A stretch of DNA of 46,115 nucleotides from NCBI GenBank assembly GCA_004297765.1, contig SCTZ01000087.1, forward strand, positions 1 to 46,115. Direction: 5' to 3'. Shown here piece after piece: positions 30,744 through 39,383 of this stretch (position 1 is its first letter; each line of letters opens with the position of its first letter). This DNA is from Chloroflexota bacterium (GTDB taxonomy: Bacteria > Chloroflexota > Dehalococcoidia > FW602-bin16). The notes beneath the pieces are model-generated. The model had not been told where the DNA came from. It ran no database searches and saw only the letters and a list, made by a program, of their open reading frames with translations. The translations under genes and the position numbers were made by a program.

Positions 30744-31736
30744 CTAGCGCGCTCGCACACTGCCACGCGGATCCTTGGCGATGGCGGGGGTTCCACGGAA
30801 GCGCGTAAGCCAGCGATCCCAGTCCCTCTGCTCCCAGGCCACCAGCAATTGGCTGGCGTTGAAGATCGAGCTGTAGGTGCCGCTGATAATGCCGATCAAG
30901 AGCACCAGCACGAAGCTTCTGATGGTAACGCCTCCGAACACCAGCAATGCCGTCAAGGTTAGTACCACGGTCAGCGACGTGCTAATGGAGCGGCCCATTG
31001 TCTGTAAGAGGCTGTGGTTCACAACGTTCGGGAAGTTTACGCCACCGGCTTTGCGCATGTTCTCACGGATCCGGTCGAAGACGACGATGGTGTCGTGGAT
31101 GCTAAAGCCAATCACCGTCAGAACGGCCGTGATAAACATGGCGTCGACTTCCATGTTGAACAGCTTGCCCAGAATCGAGTAGACGCCTATCACGATTAGC
31201 ACGTCATGCAGAAGGGCCACGATAGCACACGTACCGTAGCGGAACGGTCTGGGCACCTTGCGGAAGGCCCACGTGATATAGAGCAGGATGCCGATCGAGG
31301 CAAGGACCACGGCCAGGGTGGCGTTCTGTACGACCTCCGCGGCGATCGCGGGCGAGACCTGGGTGAACTCGACGAGCGTGGCCTGTTGACCAAAGCGCTC
31401 CGTCAGCGCGTCCTGAATCTGCTGCTGCTCGGGTGGTTGGGTAACGTTGCCCTGGGCATCCCGCTGCTCCGGGTCCAGATTGCCCGTGCGGATCAGCCAC
31501 TGATCACCGCTGCGCTGGATGACCGCCTCGCCGTGCCCCAGTGTGGTCAGCTCGGCTCGCAGGTCGCTCTGCGAGACCGCCGACGGATCGGCGAACTGCA
31601 TTGTCATCATCGAGCCGCTGGTGAAGTCGATACCCACTTTCAGAGCCGGCGGTATGGCCAGCGAGATCAAGCCTGGCACGATGATCAGCAGTGATACCAG
31701 GAAGAACCAGTAACGTTTCCCGACCAAGTTTACCAT
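30744..31736 (-). CDS. secF: Protein translocase subunit SecF
   Basis: 330 residues. KVGIDFTSGSMMTMQF near residue 33 is the P1 start, and the C-terminal half has the membrane block: AVVLASIGILLYITWAFRKV, IVALLHDVLIVIGVYSILG, DAMFITAVLTVIGFSIHDTI with VVFDRIRENM, and RSISTSLTVVLTLTALLVFG. With SecD it drives late steps of Sec export using the proton gradient. It follows secD by 61 bp that hold a family B repeat, so the two are likely one operon. Confidence 0.95.
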   Translation of the reverse strand: MVNLVGKRYWFFLVSLLIIVPGLISLAIPPALKVGIDFTSGSMMTMQFADPSAVSQSDLRAELTTLGHGEAVIQRSGDQWLIRTGNLDPEQRDAQGNVTQPPEQQQIQDALTERFGQQATLVEFTQVSPAIAAEVVQNATLAVVLASIGILLYITWAFRKVPRPFRYGTCAIVALLHDVLIVIGVYSILGKLFNMEVDAMFITAVLTVIGFSIHDTIVVFDRIRENMRKAGGVNFPNVVNHSLLQTMGRSISTSLTVVLTLTALLVFGGVTIRSFVLVLLIGIISGTYSSIFNASQLLVAWEQRDWDRWLTRFRGTPAIAKDPRGSVRAR

Positions 31737-31747
31737 TAAACACCTCT

Positions 31748-31792
31748 TGGGGGTTGGGGGTTGGGGGACCAGACCCTAACCCCTAGCCCTCC
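31748..31792. repeat. Dispersed palindrome family B between secD and secF
   Basis: GGGGTTGGGGGTTGGGGG faces CCCTAACCCCTAGCCC. Other copies are at 9,400-9,443 and inside priA. In the secDF transcript it would form a hairpin between the two genes. Confidence 0.65.
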
Positions 31793-31797
31793 GATCA

Positions 31798-33189
31798 TCA
31801 TGCCGCTGACGGCGCCTGGAACAAGGAGAAGAGCCAGCGGTGCTGAGTGACTTTGTTGCTTCTGAGCACGAGATGCAGGAACGTCTGCGTGACGATAATA
31901 GCCGTGAGCATGCTGACGATCACACCGATGGCCAAAGTCAGCGCGAAGCCCATAACGATGGTCGCGCCGAAGTTGCTGCCGAACCAGTAGAGGATGGCGC
32001 ACGTGATGAGCGTCGAGATGTTGCTGTCGCGGATGGAAGTCCACGCTCGGCGGAAGCCGACGTCGATGGCAGCGGATATAGTGCGCCCACTCCGCAGCTC
32101 CTCCTTCATGCGCTCAAAGATGAGAATGTTGGCGTCTACGGCCATGCCGATGGACAAGATGAAACCGGCAATGCCAGCGAGCGTCAGTGTGACGGGTACC
32201 AGCTTGAAGATCGTTAGCAGAACCAGGGCGTAGATCAGCAGGGCCACGTCCGCGAGCAAACCGGGCAGACGGTAATGAAGCAGCATGAACAGGGCCACGA
32301 TGCCCAGCCCGATCTCACCCGCTAGGACGCTCTTCCGCACCGAGTCGGCGCCCAGGGTCGCGTCCACGTCTTGCTCCTTCACGATGGAGACGGGCACCGG
32401 CAGGGCACCGGCGTTGAGCTGAATGGCGAGCGTCTGAGCTTCAGCCAGCGGGATGTTGTCGATGACGCCGCGCGCGCCGATGACACTCTTTACCGTGGGC
32501 GCCGAAATCATCTGGTTATCCAGGAAGATGCCGAGCTGCCTGCCCACGAGACGCCCGGTGATCTCCTCGAACATCTTGGCGCCCTCGTCGTTCCACTCGA
32601 AGGCCACCTGAGGCTGTCCCGTCTGCTGATCGAGGACCACCTGCGCGTTCGGCTTGAAGTACTGGCCGGTGAGCTCTTTCTCCTCACCGTTGTTGCCTTT
32701 GGCTTTGGCGACGACCCAATCCGTCGTTCCTTCCGGGGTCGTGACCAGTTCGCGGAAGTCGAGTTGGGCCGTCTGGCCGATCAGCTTCTTGGCCTCGTTG
32801 ATGTCCTTCACGCCAGGCAACTGGACGGAAACGCGATCCTCACCCTGGGTCTGGATCAGCGGCTCGGCGACCCCGAAGGCATTGATACGGCGCTCGATCA
32901 CCTGCACCACGCCTTTCATGGCGCTGGAGCGTTCGCTAGCGCTCACCTTGGAAAGATCGGCTTGCAGCACCAGGTCCGTGCCACCCTGAAGATCGAGCCC
33001 AAGGCGCATGCCCTGCCGATCGAAGCTCCAGTCGCCGATGCGCAGATGGATGCCGGGATTGCCCGGAATACTACCGAGGAAGCCCGGCAAGTATCCCGCC
33101 GGATTCTGCGGCCACACAACCCAGGCAGCCAGGATGGTTAGGAGAATGATACCGATCACGATCGGAGCATTCGGCTTAAACACGCGCAT
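31798..33189 (-). CDS. secD: Protein translocase subunit SecD
   Basis: 463 residues. RLGLDLQGGTDLVLQADLSK is the D1 start; the P1 head with RRINAFGVAEPLIQTQGEDR follows; the D5 and D6 segments read LPGLLADVALLIYALVLLTI and GFILSIGMAVDANILIFERM, then GFRRAWTSIRDSNISTLITC. It works with SecF and SecYEG in the membrane. The ribosome binding site GGAGGAG abuts ATG 33189, so GTG 33183 may be used instead. The order def-secD-secF on the minus strand suggests one transcript. Confidence 0.95.
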   Translation of the reverse strand: MRVFKPNAPIVIGIILLTILAAWVVWPQNPAGYLPGFLGSIPGNPGIHLRIGDWSFDRQGMRLGLDLQGGTDLVLQADLSKVSASERSSAMKGVVQVIERRINAFGVAEPLIQTQGEDRVSVQLPGVKDINEAKKLIGQTAQLDFRELVTTPEGTTDWVVAKAKGNNGEEKELTGQYFKPNAQVVLDQQTGQPQVAFEWNDEGAKMFEEITGRLVGRQLGIFLDNQMISAPTVKSVIGARGVIDNIPLAEAQTLAIQLNAGALPVPVSIVKEQDVDATLGADSVRKSVLAGEIGLGIVALFMLLHYRLPGLLADVALLIYALVLLTIFKLVPVTLTLAGIAGFILSIGMAVDANILIFERMKEELRSGRTISAAIDVGFRRAWTSIRDSNISTLITCAILYWFGSNFGATIVMGFALTLAIGVIVSMLTAIIVTQTFLHLVLRSNKVTQHRWLFSLFQAPSAA

Positions 33190-33208
33190 CTCCTCCAGGG
33201 GCTTGATG

Positions 33209-33709
33209 CTATTCGGCTAGCTCTTCTTGCTGTACCTCGGACGGCCGCAGCTTGCGCAGCTTGTCAGGACTGTCCAGACGGTCGATGTACAAGATGCCGT
33301 TGACGTGGTCTATCTCGTGCTGAAAGACCTCTGCCAGGAAGTCGTCCGCTTTGATGCGCACCTCTTTGCCGGCCAGGTCTCGACCCTTGACTACCACCTG
33401 CTGGAAGCGTCTCAACGTCCCCACGTAGCCGGGAACGCTGAGGCAGCCCTCTTCGACTTCGTATTCCTTGCTTGCTCTGACGATCTCAGGGTTGACCAGG
33501 ACGATCAGGGGCTCATCCGGAGGCTCAACCACAATCAGTCTGAGCGGCACGCCGACCTGCGGCGCCGCCAATCCTACCCCGGGCGCGGCGTGCATGGTCT
33601 CGATCATGTCCGCCACCAGTTTCTCTACAGACGCGTCGACCCGCTTCACGCGGCTTGCCTTGCGACGCAAGATCGGGTCGTCGTATGTTCGAATGGGCAG
33701 GATCGACAC
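33209..33709 (-). CDS. def: Peptide deformylase
   Basis: 166 residues. All three motifs are intact: GVGLAAPQVGVPLRL (motif 1), EEGCLSVPGYVG (motif 2, Cys ligand) and EVFQHEIDHVNG (motif 3, HEIDH). The enzyme removes the formyl group of nascent proteins. GTG 33709 was chosen since GGAGG lies 5 nt upstream; the longer frame extends into a region without such a signal. The gap to secD is 19 bp. Confidence 0.95.
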   Translation of the reverse strand: MSILPIRTYDDPILRRKASRVKRVDASVEKLVADMIETMHAAPGVGLAAPQVGVPLRLIVVEPPDEPLIVLVNPEIVRASKEYEVEEGCLSVPGYVGTLRRFQQVVVKGRDLAGKEVRIKADDFLAEVFQHEIDHVNGILYIDRLDSPDKLRKLRPSEVQQEELAE

Positions 33710-33790
33710 TACTTCCTCCGCGCTCCAGGCGCCCGATCCATGCACTTATGATAGCCCAATTGGTGCATCCCACCAACTCTAATCGACATC

Positions 33791-33877
33791 CGTAGTGGCG
33801 GACGGCTCTGTCCGCCATGGGCGGGGCGTGGGCGCGCCCCACCCCACCCATGGCGGACACGGCGGTCCACCTCTACG
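33791..33877. repeat. REP-like palindromic unit (family D, BIME-like)
   Basis: CGTAGTGGCGGACGGCTCTG and TCCGCCATGGG form the left arm, and ACCCATGGCGGACACGGCGG plus TCCACCTCTACG the right, together an 87-bp imperfect palindrome. The left arm matches the REPs that flank the RAYT gene at 37,816-38,503. Confidence 0.75.
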
Positions 33878-33975
33878 AAAGCGCAAAGGACTTGGTGGAT
33901 GAACCACTAAGCTTCCTGACCGTGTCGCACGCGACCGTTCAATCGCATGAACCTAGACAGCCATGAAGAACGACT

Positions 33976-34000
33976 GCCGTCGCGATGTTATGGCGACGGC
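33976..34000 (-). terminator. Hairpin terminator of priA
   Basis: GCCGTCGC and GCGACGGC form an 8-bp stem with a 9-nt loop, 8 bp after the priA stop on the minus strand, followed by AGTCGTTCTT. Confidence 0.65.
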
Positions 34001-34007
34001 AACGTGA

Positions 34008-36788
34008 TTATAACAGAGTGACCGGATCTACGTCCACTACCCAGCCGCGCGGTAGCCTATCTGGCAGCATATTACCCATATCCAGACTCCGGCCTCTCAC
34101 CACCACCTGCCAGCGGTAGCGCCCGCGCAGCCGACGAACGAAGGCCGGGGCCGGCCCGATCACCGATGTATCGGCTAGCCCTTGCCGTGCGATCTCCTGA
34201 CGCAACTGGCGAGCTATTCGCTCAGCCTCATGCTGTGCCTGCCGGACGTTGGGGTGGGCATAGACGAGGCGGGTCAGCTCCGCGAACGGCGGAAAGTCGT
34301 GCTCGCGGCGAAAGCGCAGCTCCTGTCGATAGAAGCCGGCGTAGTCGTGCTGGCTGGCAGCCTGGATGGCGAAATGCTCCGGCGCGTAGGTCTGGACGAT
34401 TACCCTGCCTGCCAGCACACCGCGTCCAGCCCGCCCGGCCACCTGGGTGAGGATCTGAAAGGTGCGCTCCGCGGCGCGATAGTCCGGGAGATTCAGTCCC
34501 ACGTCGGCGCTGATCACCCCGACCAGCGTTACGTTGGGTAGATGTAGCCCCTTGGCGATCATCTGCGTGCCAATCAGGATATCCGCCTCTCGGGCGGCAA
34601 AGCGGGCCAGAATCTCCTCGTGGGCGTGCTTGGAGCCGGTCACGTCGCGGTCCCAGCGCAAGAGCCGGGCGCTGGGAAAGGCCTTGGCGGTCTCCTCTTC
34701 GACCTTCTGCGTTCCGAGACCGAAGTAGCGGATGCGGCGGCTCATGCACGACGGACAGACGTTCATGACGGGGGCGCGATAGTTACATTGGTGGCACACG
34801 AGGTCATCCTCGGCCGGATGGTAGGACAGCGGCACGTCGCAGCGCCGGCAGCGGACTACGAATCCGCAGTCGCGGCAGAGCACGAAGGAGGCCGCCCCGC
34901 GGCGGTTCAAGAACAGAATCGCTTGCTCACCGGACGCCAGGGCGGTTTCGAGCGCCCCGCGCAGAAGCCGGCTGAAGATGCCACGATTGCCCGCCTTCAG
35001 CTCTGCGCGCAGATCCACGAGGGTCACGGGAGGGAGCGCCGAGAGTGCAAGCGCGCCGTCGTCCGCCGCGGCGACGCGCTCCGGAAGCTCCAGCAACTCA
35101 TATCGGCCGGAAACGGCGCGATGGTAGCTAACCACGTCTGGCGTAGCGCTGCCCAGGATGAGCACAGCGCCCGTAAGTGCGGCCAGTTGCTGCGCGACCT
35201 CGCGGGTATCGTAGCGCGGCGGTTGCTCGTGCTGCTTGTAGCTCCACTCGTGCTCCTCATCCATCACGATCAACCCCAGGTTGTGCAGCGGAGCGAAGAG
35301 CGCACTCCGCGAGCCGACCACCACGAGGGGGCTGGGGGTTGGGGGTTGGGGGTTGGAGGACAATGTCGCAGCCCCCAACCCCCAGCCTCCAGTCGCCACG
35401 CGCTGCCATTCGTCGAATCTCTCTCCGATGGAGAGTCGGCTGTGCAGGACCGCCACCCGCTCGCCGAAGCGGGATACGAAGCGGGCGATCATCTGTGGCG
35501 TCAGAGAGATCTCAGGAACAAGGATCGCGGCCTGCTTGCCCTGGGCCAGGGTCTCCGCGGCCGCCCGCAGGTAGATCTCCGTCTTGCCGCTGCCGGTCAC
35601 ACCGTGCAGCAGGAAAACTCGTGCGGACTGATCGGAAGAGCCGGGCCGTGTTGGTTGCCGGAGTGCCCGCTCGACCCTGTCCCAGACCGCTTGCTGCACG
35701 GGCGTCAGGGCGATGGTGGGCGCCGGTGGATAGGACACGTGGCCGAGCGGGTTGCGTCGGATCGAGCGCGTGGTGATCTGCACCAGCCCCTGCTCCTCGA
35801 GAGATGCGATGACCTGCGCGCTAGTGCCTGTGGCCTTGGTGAGCACGCCGAAGGATGCGATCCCGTCGTGTTCGAGAAGGTATGCCAGGATGCGACCGCG
35901 GGGGGTGAGGCGCGGCTGCTCCGTCTCCATTGGAGTCGTTCCAGTGGCATTCCCGGTGAGAGCCAGTATCTCGTTCTTGGAGCCGTCCTCCGCATCTGAT
36001 AGGACGAAGAAACCGGACTCCATCACTCGGCGTAGGGCCGGGCGATCCAGAGGGGTCTGGTTCCGGATCTGCGCCAGCGAGAGGAGTTGACCAGGGGCTG
36101 CTCGCAGCAAGCGCAGGACGGCGACTAGCTTGGTCGGGCGGGCGTGCTCGCGCTGGAGCGCGGACGCCACCGTGTCCCTGTTGGGGGCGAGCGATACCAG
36201 CCGCTCCACACGGGGCGCTGCACCGGGTCGGCTGACCTGGATGGTCTTGACTACCAGGCCCCTGCGCAACAACTGTTCCAAAGTCGTGCTCAGTTGGCGC
36301 TGGCGCGGGTTAGCCGGGCTCATGGGCAGGGTCAGCCGCTTCTTGCGCACCAACAGATCGTAAACCTGGCGCTGGCGCGGGGAGAGGGCGGTGACCACGT
36401 GCACGGGAGGATTGCGCTGGGGAGACACCTGGACGACCATTTCCTGCTCCGCACCCGGAGTGAACATCAATGCGGCGGCCTCGTAGAGGGAGCAGAAGTA
36501 GCGTCGCGCGATCCAGCGGGCGAGCTGGATCTGGGCAGGCGACACGATGGGGGCGGGCTGGGCGAGATCGATGATCTCCTTCACCGCGTCCAGCTCCGTG
36601 TGATCGCCGACGGAGAAGATCAGCCCCTGGAGGATCTGCTGCCCGAACGGCACCCAGACCAACTGCCCCACCTGCGGTGTGAGCCCGCGGGGGAACAGAT
36701 AGGTGAAGGTGTCCTGTTGGGCTAGCGGGAGGTGGACGGCCACCTCGACGTATCTCGATGGGCCGCCGGCTGTCGTGGAAGTCTCCAA
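34008..36788 (-). CDS. priA: Primosomal protein PriA (replication restart helicase)
   Basis: 926 residues, long for PriA. The N-terminal 3'-end binding domain reads HLPLAQQDTFTYLFPRGLTP, then LVWVPFGQQILQGLIF. The helicase core has LLHGVTGSGKTEIYLRAAAE (Walker A, about 395), VMDEEHEWSYKQ (Walker B, about 508) and LILGSATPDVVSYHRA. The zinc module shows LCRDCG, CRRCDVPLSYH, CHQC and CPSC, followed by FGLGTQKVEEE and QVAGRAGRG. Residues about 465-487 (GGWGLGAATLSSNPQPPTPS) come from a family B palindrome captured in frame just before VVVGSRSALFAPL. Another extra segment of about 130 residues (roughly 205-330) separates the N-terminal domain from the helicase. PriA restarts stalled forks in the cytoplasm. 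Confidence 0.92.
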   Translation of the reverse strand: METSTTAGGPSRYVEVAVHLPLAQQDTFTYLFPRGLTPQVGQLVWVPFGQQILQGLIFSVGDHTELDAVKEIIDLAQPAPIVSPAQIQLARWIARRYFCSLYEAAALMFTPGAEQEMVVQVSPQRNPPVHVVTALSPRQRQVYDLLVRKKRLTLPMSPANPRQRQLSTTLEQLLRRGLVVKTIQVSRPGAAPRVERLVSLAPNRDTVASALQREHARPTKLVAVLRLLRAAPGQLLSLAQIRNQTPLDRPALRRVMESGFFVLSDAEDGSKNEILALTGNATGTTPMETEQPRLTPRGRILAYLLEHDGIASFGVLTKATGTSAQVIASLEEQGLVQITTRSIRRNPLGHVSYPPAPTIALTPVQQAVWDRVERALRQPTRPGSSDQSARVFLLHGVTGSGKTEIYLRAAAETLAQGKQAAILVPEISLTPQMIARFVSRFGERVAVLHSRLSIGERFDEWQRVATGGWGLGAATLSSNPQPPTPSPLVVVGSRSALFAPLHNLGLIVMDEEHEWSYKQHEQPPRYDTREVAQQLAALTGAVLILGSATPDVVSYHRAVSGRYELLELPERVAAADDGALALSALPPVTLVDLRAELKAGNRGIFSRLLRGALETALASGEQAILFLNRRGAASFVLCRDCGFVVRCRRCDVPLSYHPAEDDLVCHQCNYRAPVMNVCPSCMSRRIRYFGLGTQKVEEETAKAFPSARLLRWDRDVTGSKHAHEEILARFAAREADILIGTQMIAKGLHLPNVTLVGVISADVGLNLPDYRAAERTFQILTQVAGRAGRGVLAGRVIVQTYAPEHFAIQAASQHDYAGFYRQELRFRREHDFPPFAELTRLVYAHPNVRQAQHEAERIARQLRQEIARQGLADTSVIGPAPAFVRRLRGRYRWQVVVRGRSLDMGNMLPDRLPRGWVVDVDPVTLL
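35327..35393. repeat. Dispersed palindrome family B inside priA
   Basis: GGGGGCTGGGGGTTGGGGG-type left arm and GCCCCCAACCCCCAGCC right arm. It stays open in the priA frame and encodes about 22 residues, in minus-strand order GGWGLG to PTPSP. Confidence 0.85.
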
Positions 36789-36871
36789 CTCTCAGTCGTC
36801 TCGGGGCTCAGCGGATCTGCGGGGTTTGATGCCGTCGCGTGCCGCCAGCCCCGACGTATTCTCGCGATGGA

Positions 36872-37225
36872 TCAGCGCCTGTCTCGCGGCTTCTCTTTCA
36901 GACGGGCGGCCTTGCCACGTAGCTCACGCAGGTAGTACAGCTTGGCACGCCGAACTAGAGCACGACGAGTGACCTCTACCTTCTCCAGGCGGGGTGAGTG
37001 GTACAGGTAGGTCCGCTCGATGCCGACGCTGTGGGTCACGCGACGAACGGTGAAGGAGCTCTGGGAGCCGGCCCGGCGAATGCGGATGACCACGCCCTCA
37101 TAGACTTGCGTACGCTCGCGTCCGCTCTCCACGACCTTCGAGTGCACGCGCACCGTGTCGCCGGGATTAAGGGGAGGGATATTCGGGTTCGGTACAAGCT
37201 CAACGACGTTTGCGATATCGATCAT
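36872..37225 (-). CDS. rplS: 50S ribosomal protein L19
   Basis: 117 residues. [40 protein letters not shown] and [20 protein letters not shown] are the bL19 signature; the tail is basic as usual. L19 sits at the 30S-50S interface. In many bacteria rplS follows trmD directly; here a RAYT unit and a DUF2007 gene separate them. Confidence 0.95.
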   Translation of the reverse strand: MIDIANVVELVPNPNIPPLNPGDTVRVHSKVVESGRERTQVYEGVVIRIRRAGSQSSFTVRRVTHSVGIERTYLYHSPRLEKVEVTRRALVRRAKLYYLRELRGKAARLKEKPRDRR

Positions 37226-37276
37226 CGGTTCTATCCTTCCTCAAGTTCAGGCGTTGGAGGCGATGACGCGCGTGGA

Positions 37277-37540
37277 CTAGAAGGGGCGCGTCTCCGTCTC
37301 ATCGTCTGGGGAAGCGTCGGCACTCTGGAGCGGCTCCAGCACCTGGCGCGCACGATCCGCGTCGGACGCCAGCACCCAGATTGAGTATTCCAGGGGAGCC
37401 CCGGTCGCGAGAGCGCCAGCCCCCGGTCCTTCGCTCTTCAGGAGGGGATTGATGCCCTCCTGCCGAAGGAGCTCGGCCCACATCTCCGCCAGAGGCTCTG
37501 ACTGAATGCGGGCCACCCGTATCAAGTGCTCGCTTGCCAT
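37277..37540 (-). CDS. DUF2007-like putative signal-transducing protein
   Basis: 87 residues with HLIRVARIQSEPLAEMWAEL and LRQEGINPLLKSEGPGAGAL then YSIWVLASDADRARQVLEPL, the pattern of DUF2007 domains (a beta-alpha-beta fold with a conserved L..xGI motif). Function unknown. ATG 37540 has AAGGA 4 nt upstream; ATG 37552 is an alternative. It is 51 bp upstream of rplS on the same strand. Confidence 0.75.
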   Translation of the reverse strand: MASEHLIRVARIQSEPLAEMWAELLRQEGINPLLKSEGPGAGALATGAPLEYSIWVLASDADRARQVLEPLQSADASPDDETETRPF

Positions 37541-37664
37541 CGGGTCCTTCATCTGTGGAACGCTTTCATCGATAATACATGCCAGTCCGGACCCTCCGCC
37601 TCCCCGCAAGGGCGCACCACGGGATTATATCATAGGAGGTGCGGAAAGGCCAAACGCAATTGAG

Positions 37665-37714
37665 GGGCGTGGTGCCCCCACCCCCCGTGGCGGACAGAGC
37701 CGTCCGCCACTATG
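37665..37714. repeat. REP unit of family D, copy 1
   Basis: GGGCGTGGTGCCCCCACCCC then CGTGGCGGACAGAGCCGTCC and GCCACTA. It is in the same orientation as the copy upstream of the RAYT gene (38446-38503), and inverted to the copy at 37816-37865, forming a BIME-like pair. Confidence 0.8.
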
Positions 37715-37870
37715 TCAAACCAGGGCGCGCGGTGCGGCCGGCAATTCCTTGCGGGCTTCGAAAGACCTTTGCGGGGCGTTGCTATCAGCGATTGCTTTGT
37801 CTATCATTTCCAACGCGCATCCCAAACGTAGTGGCGGACGGCTCTGTCCGCCACGGGGGGTGGGGATGGG

Positions 37871-38374
37871 CTACGCTGGGAATGGATCTGGCGCTCCTGA
37901 ATATGGCCATAGCTTCGCGTCATCCACCAATCCTCTGCGCACCGGGTTGGCGAGGATGTATTCGCAAATCGCCCGCAGATCCTCTTCTCGGCGCGCAATA
38001 TGATCGTAGTAGCTCCGCTGCCACAACGCCCCCTGAAGCCCATGTCGCCAGGCAAGTCGAGTTGTAAAGCTCTTGAAGCCCTGCATCAATTGAGGCAGTC
38101 CACCTTTGCCGGGCTCAGGCGACAGGGCCAGGTGCAAATGATCGGGCATTAGGCAGTACGTGTAGACACACCAATCGTGTCTGCTCGACCGGAAACAAAT
38201 GGCCTCGGCCACCTGTTGTGCGAGAGACGGGTCTAAGAACGGTTGGCTGCGGTCGTGAGCGCAGAGGGTTACGAAGTAGACATGGTGCGGGTCAGAATAG
38301 TCGTAAGACGCCAGGCGCAGCCTCTTGCGGCGCTTGTCGAGGTCGGGCCAGTGGTTTGTCCTATCGTCGGACAT
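37871..38374 (-). CDS. REP-associated tyrosine transposase (RAYT)
   Basis: 167 residues, a Y1 transposase of the TnpA-REP type. YFVTLCAHDRSQPFLD opens the domain, TYCLMPDHLHLALSPEP holds the HxH (HLH) metal site, and RSYYDHIARREEDLRAICEY with ILANPVRRGLV carries the catalytic Tyr and the IANPVRAGLV-like end. RAYTs are single-copy domesticated relatives of IS200/IS605 transposases that cut REP hairpins. ATG 38374 has GGGGGAAG 4 nt upstream. It looks intact and may still move or maintain the family D REPs. Confidence 0.88.
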   Translation of the reverse strand: MSDDRTNHWPDLDKRRKRLRLASYDYSDPHHVYFVTLCAHDRSQPFLDPSLAQQVAEAICFRSSRHDWCVYTYCLMPDHLHLALSPEPGKGGLPQLMQGFKSFTTRLAWRHGLQGALWQRSYYDHIARREEDLRAICEYILANPVRRGLVDDAKLWPYSGAPDPFPA

Positions 38375-38445
38375 GTTCTTCCCCCGGGTTGGTGGATGGA
38401 GCTATCGGTTTTTCGCGGGGATGCTATGCTTTGGCTATGTGCGGG

Positions 38446-38503
38446 CGTGGTGCCCCCACCCCCCGTGGCGGACAGAGCCGTCCGCCACTACGTTTGGGAT
38501 GCG
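38446..38503. repeat. REP unit of family D, copy 3, upstream of RAYT
   Basis: GCGTGGTGCCCCCACCCCCC then GTGGCGGACAGAGCCGTCCG and CCACTACGTTTGGGATGCG. It is the exact inverse of 37816-37865 over 50 bp. Confidence 0.8.
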
Positions 38504-38523
38504 ATCTGCCGTATCTGCTTTGT

Positions 38524-39330
38524 TCAACCCTTCAACAACTTCCTTAGGATCTTCTCCTCCTCCTTCGTCAGTTCTGCCCTCCGGAGCAGCTCCGGCCGCC
38601 TGCGCAGCGTTCGCCGCAGGGACTCGGTCTGGTGGAAGCGCTCCACCTCGCCGTGGTGGCCGGAGAGGAGGACCGGAGGGACGGCCCAGCCGCGGAAGTT
38701 GGCGGGGCGGGTGTACTGGGGGTACTCCAGGGTGCCGCGGGTGTGGGATTCCTCGTGGGTGGCTTCTTCGGCGCCCAGGACGCCGGGGATCAGGCGGGCC
38801 AGGGCATCGATCACAACCATTGCCGGTAGCTCGCCGCCCGTCAGCACGTAGTCGCCGATGCTCACCTCGTCCGTGACCAGATGCTCCCGCACACGCTCGT
38901 CGACGCCCTCGTAGTGGCCGCATATGAACAGAAGGCGATCGTGTGCGGCAAGCTCGTGTGCCACGTGCTGGTCGAACTGCCGCCCCTGAGGCGTCATGAG
39001 GATGACGGGAACCGTAGTGTAGGCGCTCACGCAACTGGGAGAAGTCATGCCCTCCTGCATTGCTTCCGGAAGGACACAGTTGTCGCGGCTAAGCGGTGGC
39101 AGTCCCAGGATGCTCTCCACGGCCGAGAAAAGGGGTTCGGGCTTCATGACCATGCCGGCTCCGCCGCCGTAGGGATAGTCGTCGGTGATGTGGTGCTTGT
39201 CGGGGGCGTAGTCCCGGATCTGGTGGACGATGATCTCCAGGATGCCTTTCTCCGTGGCCCGCTTGATGATGCTCTCAGAAAACGGACCGGCGAACATCGC
39301 AGGGAACAGTGTCAGGATGTCGATGCGCAT
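38524..39330 (-). CDS. trmD: tRNA (guanine-37-N1)-methyltransferase TrmD
   Basis: 268 residues. [59 protein letters not shown] and [20 protein letters not shown] show the SPOUT knot with the SAM-binding loops; [20 protein letters not shown] is the tRNA-binding end. TrmD methylates G37 next to the anticodon and prevents frameshifting. An insertion-like stretch around residues 100-125 is longer than in many homologues. The usual downstream partner rplS is displaced by a RAYT unit. Confidence 0.95.
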   Translation of the reverse strand: MRIDILTLFPAMFAGPFSESIIKRATEKGILEIIVHQIRDYAPDKHHITDDYPYGGGAGMVMKPEPLFSAVESILGLPPLSRDNCVLPEAMQEGMTSPSCVSAYTTVPVILMTPQGRQFDQHVAHELAAHDRLLFICGHYEGVDERVREHLVTDEVSIGDYVLTGGELPAMVVIDALARLIPGVLGAEEATHEESHTRGTLEYPQYTRPANFRGWAVPPVLLSGHHGEVERFHQTESLRRTLRRRPELLRRAELTKEEEKILRKLLKG

Positions 39331-39383
39331 GGTATCTCCCCGGGTGCTTGGTCATTCGAGCTCGGCTCCGGCTGGATGGTAGA

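Larger units (their letters stand above)
37816..38503. mobile_element. RAYT unit (REP-associated transposase gene flanked by inverted REPs)
   Basis: A 688-bp unit: an inverted 50-bp REP at 37816-37865, the RAYT gene on the minus strand (37871-38374), and the matching REP at 38454-38503 (extended to 38446). The two REP copies are identical over 50 bp as inverted repeats, each containing the hairpin GTGGCGGACGGCTCTGTCCG plus CCAC. The unit starts 20 bp after the trmD stop. Confidence 0.8.

Noticed and set aside
34620..35999. 459-codon plus-strand frame opposite priA
   Set aside because: A mirror frame of a high-GC gene; the minus strand has clear helicase motifs.
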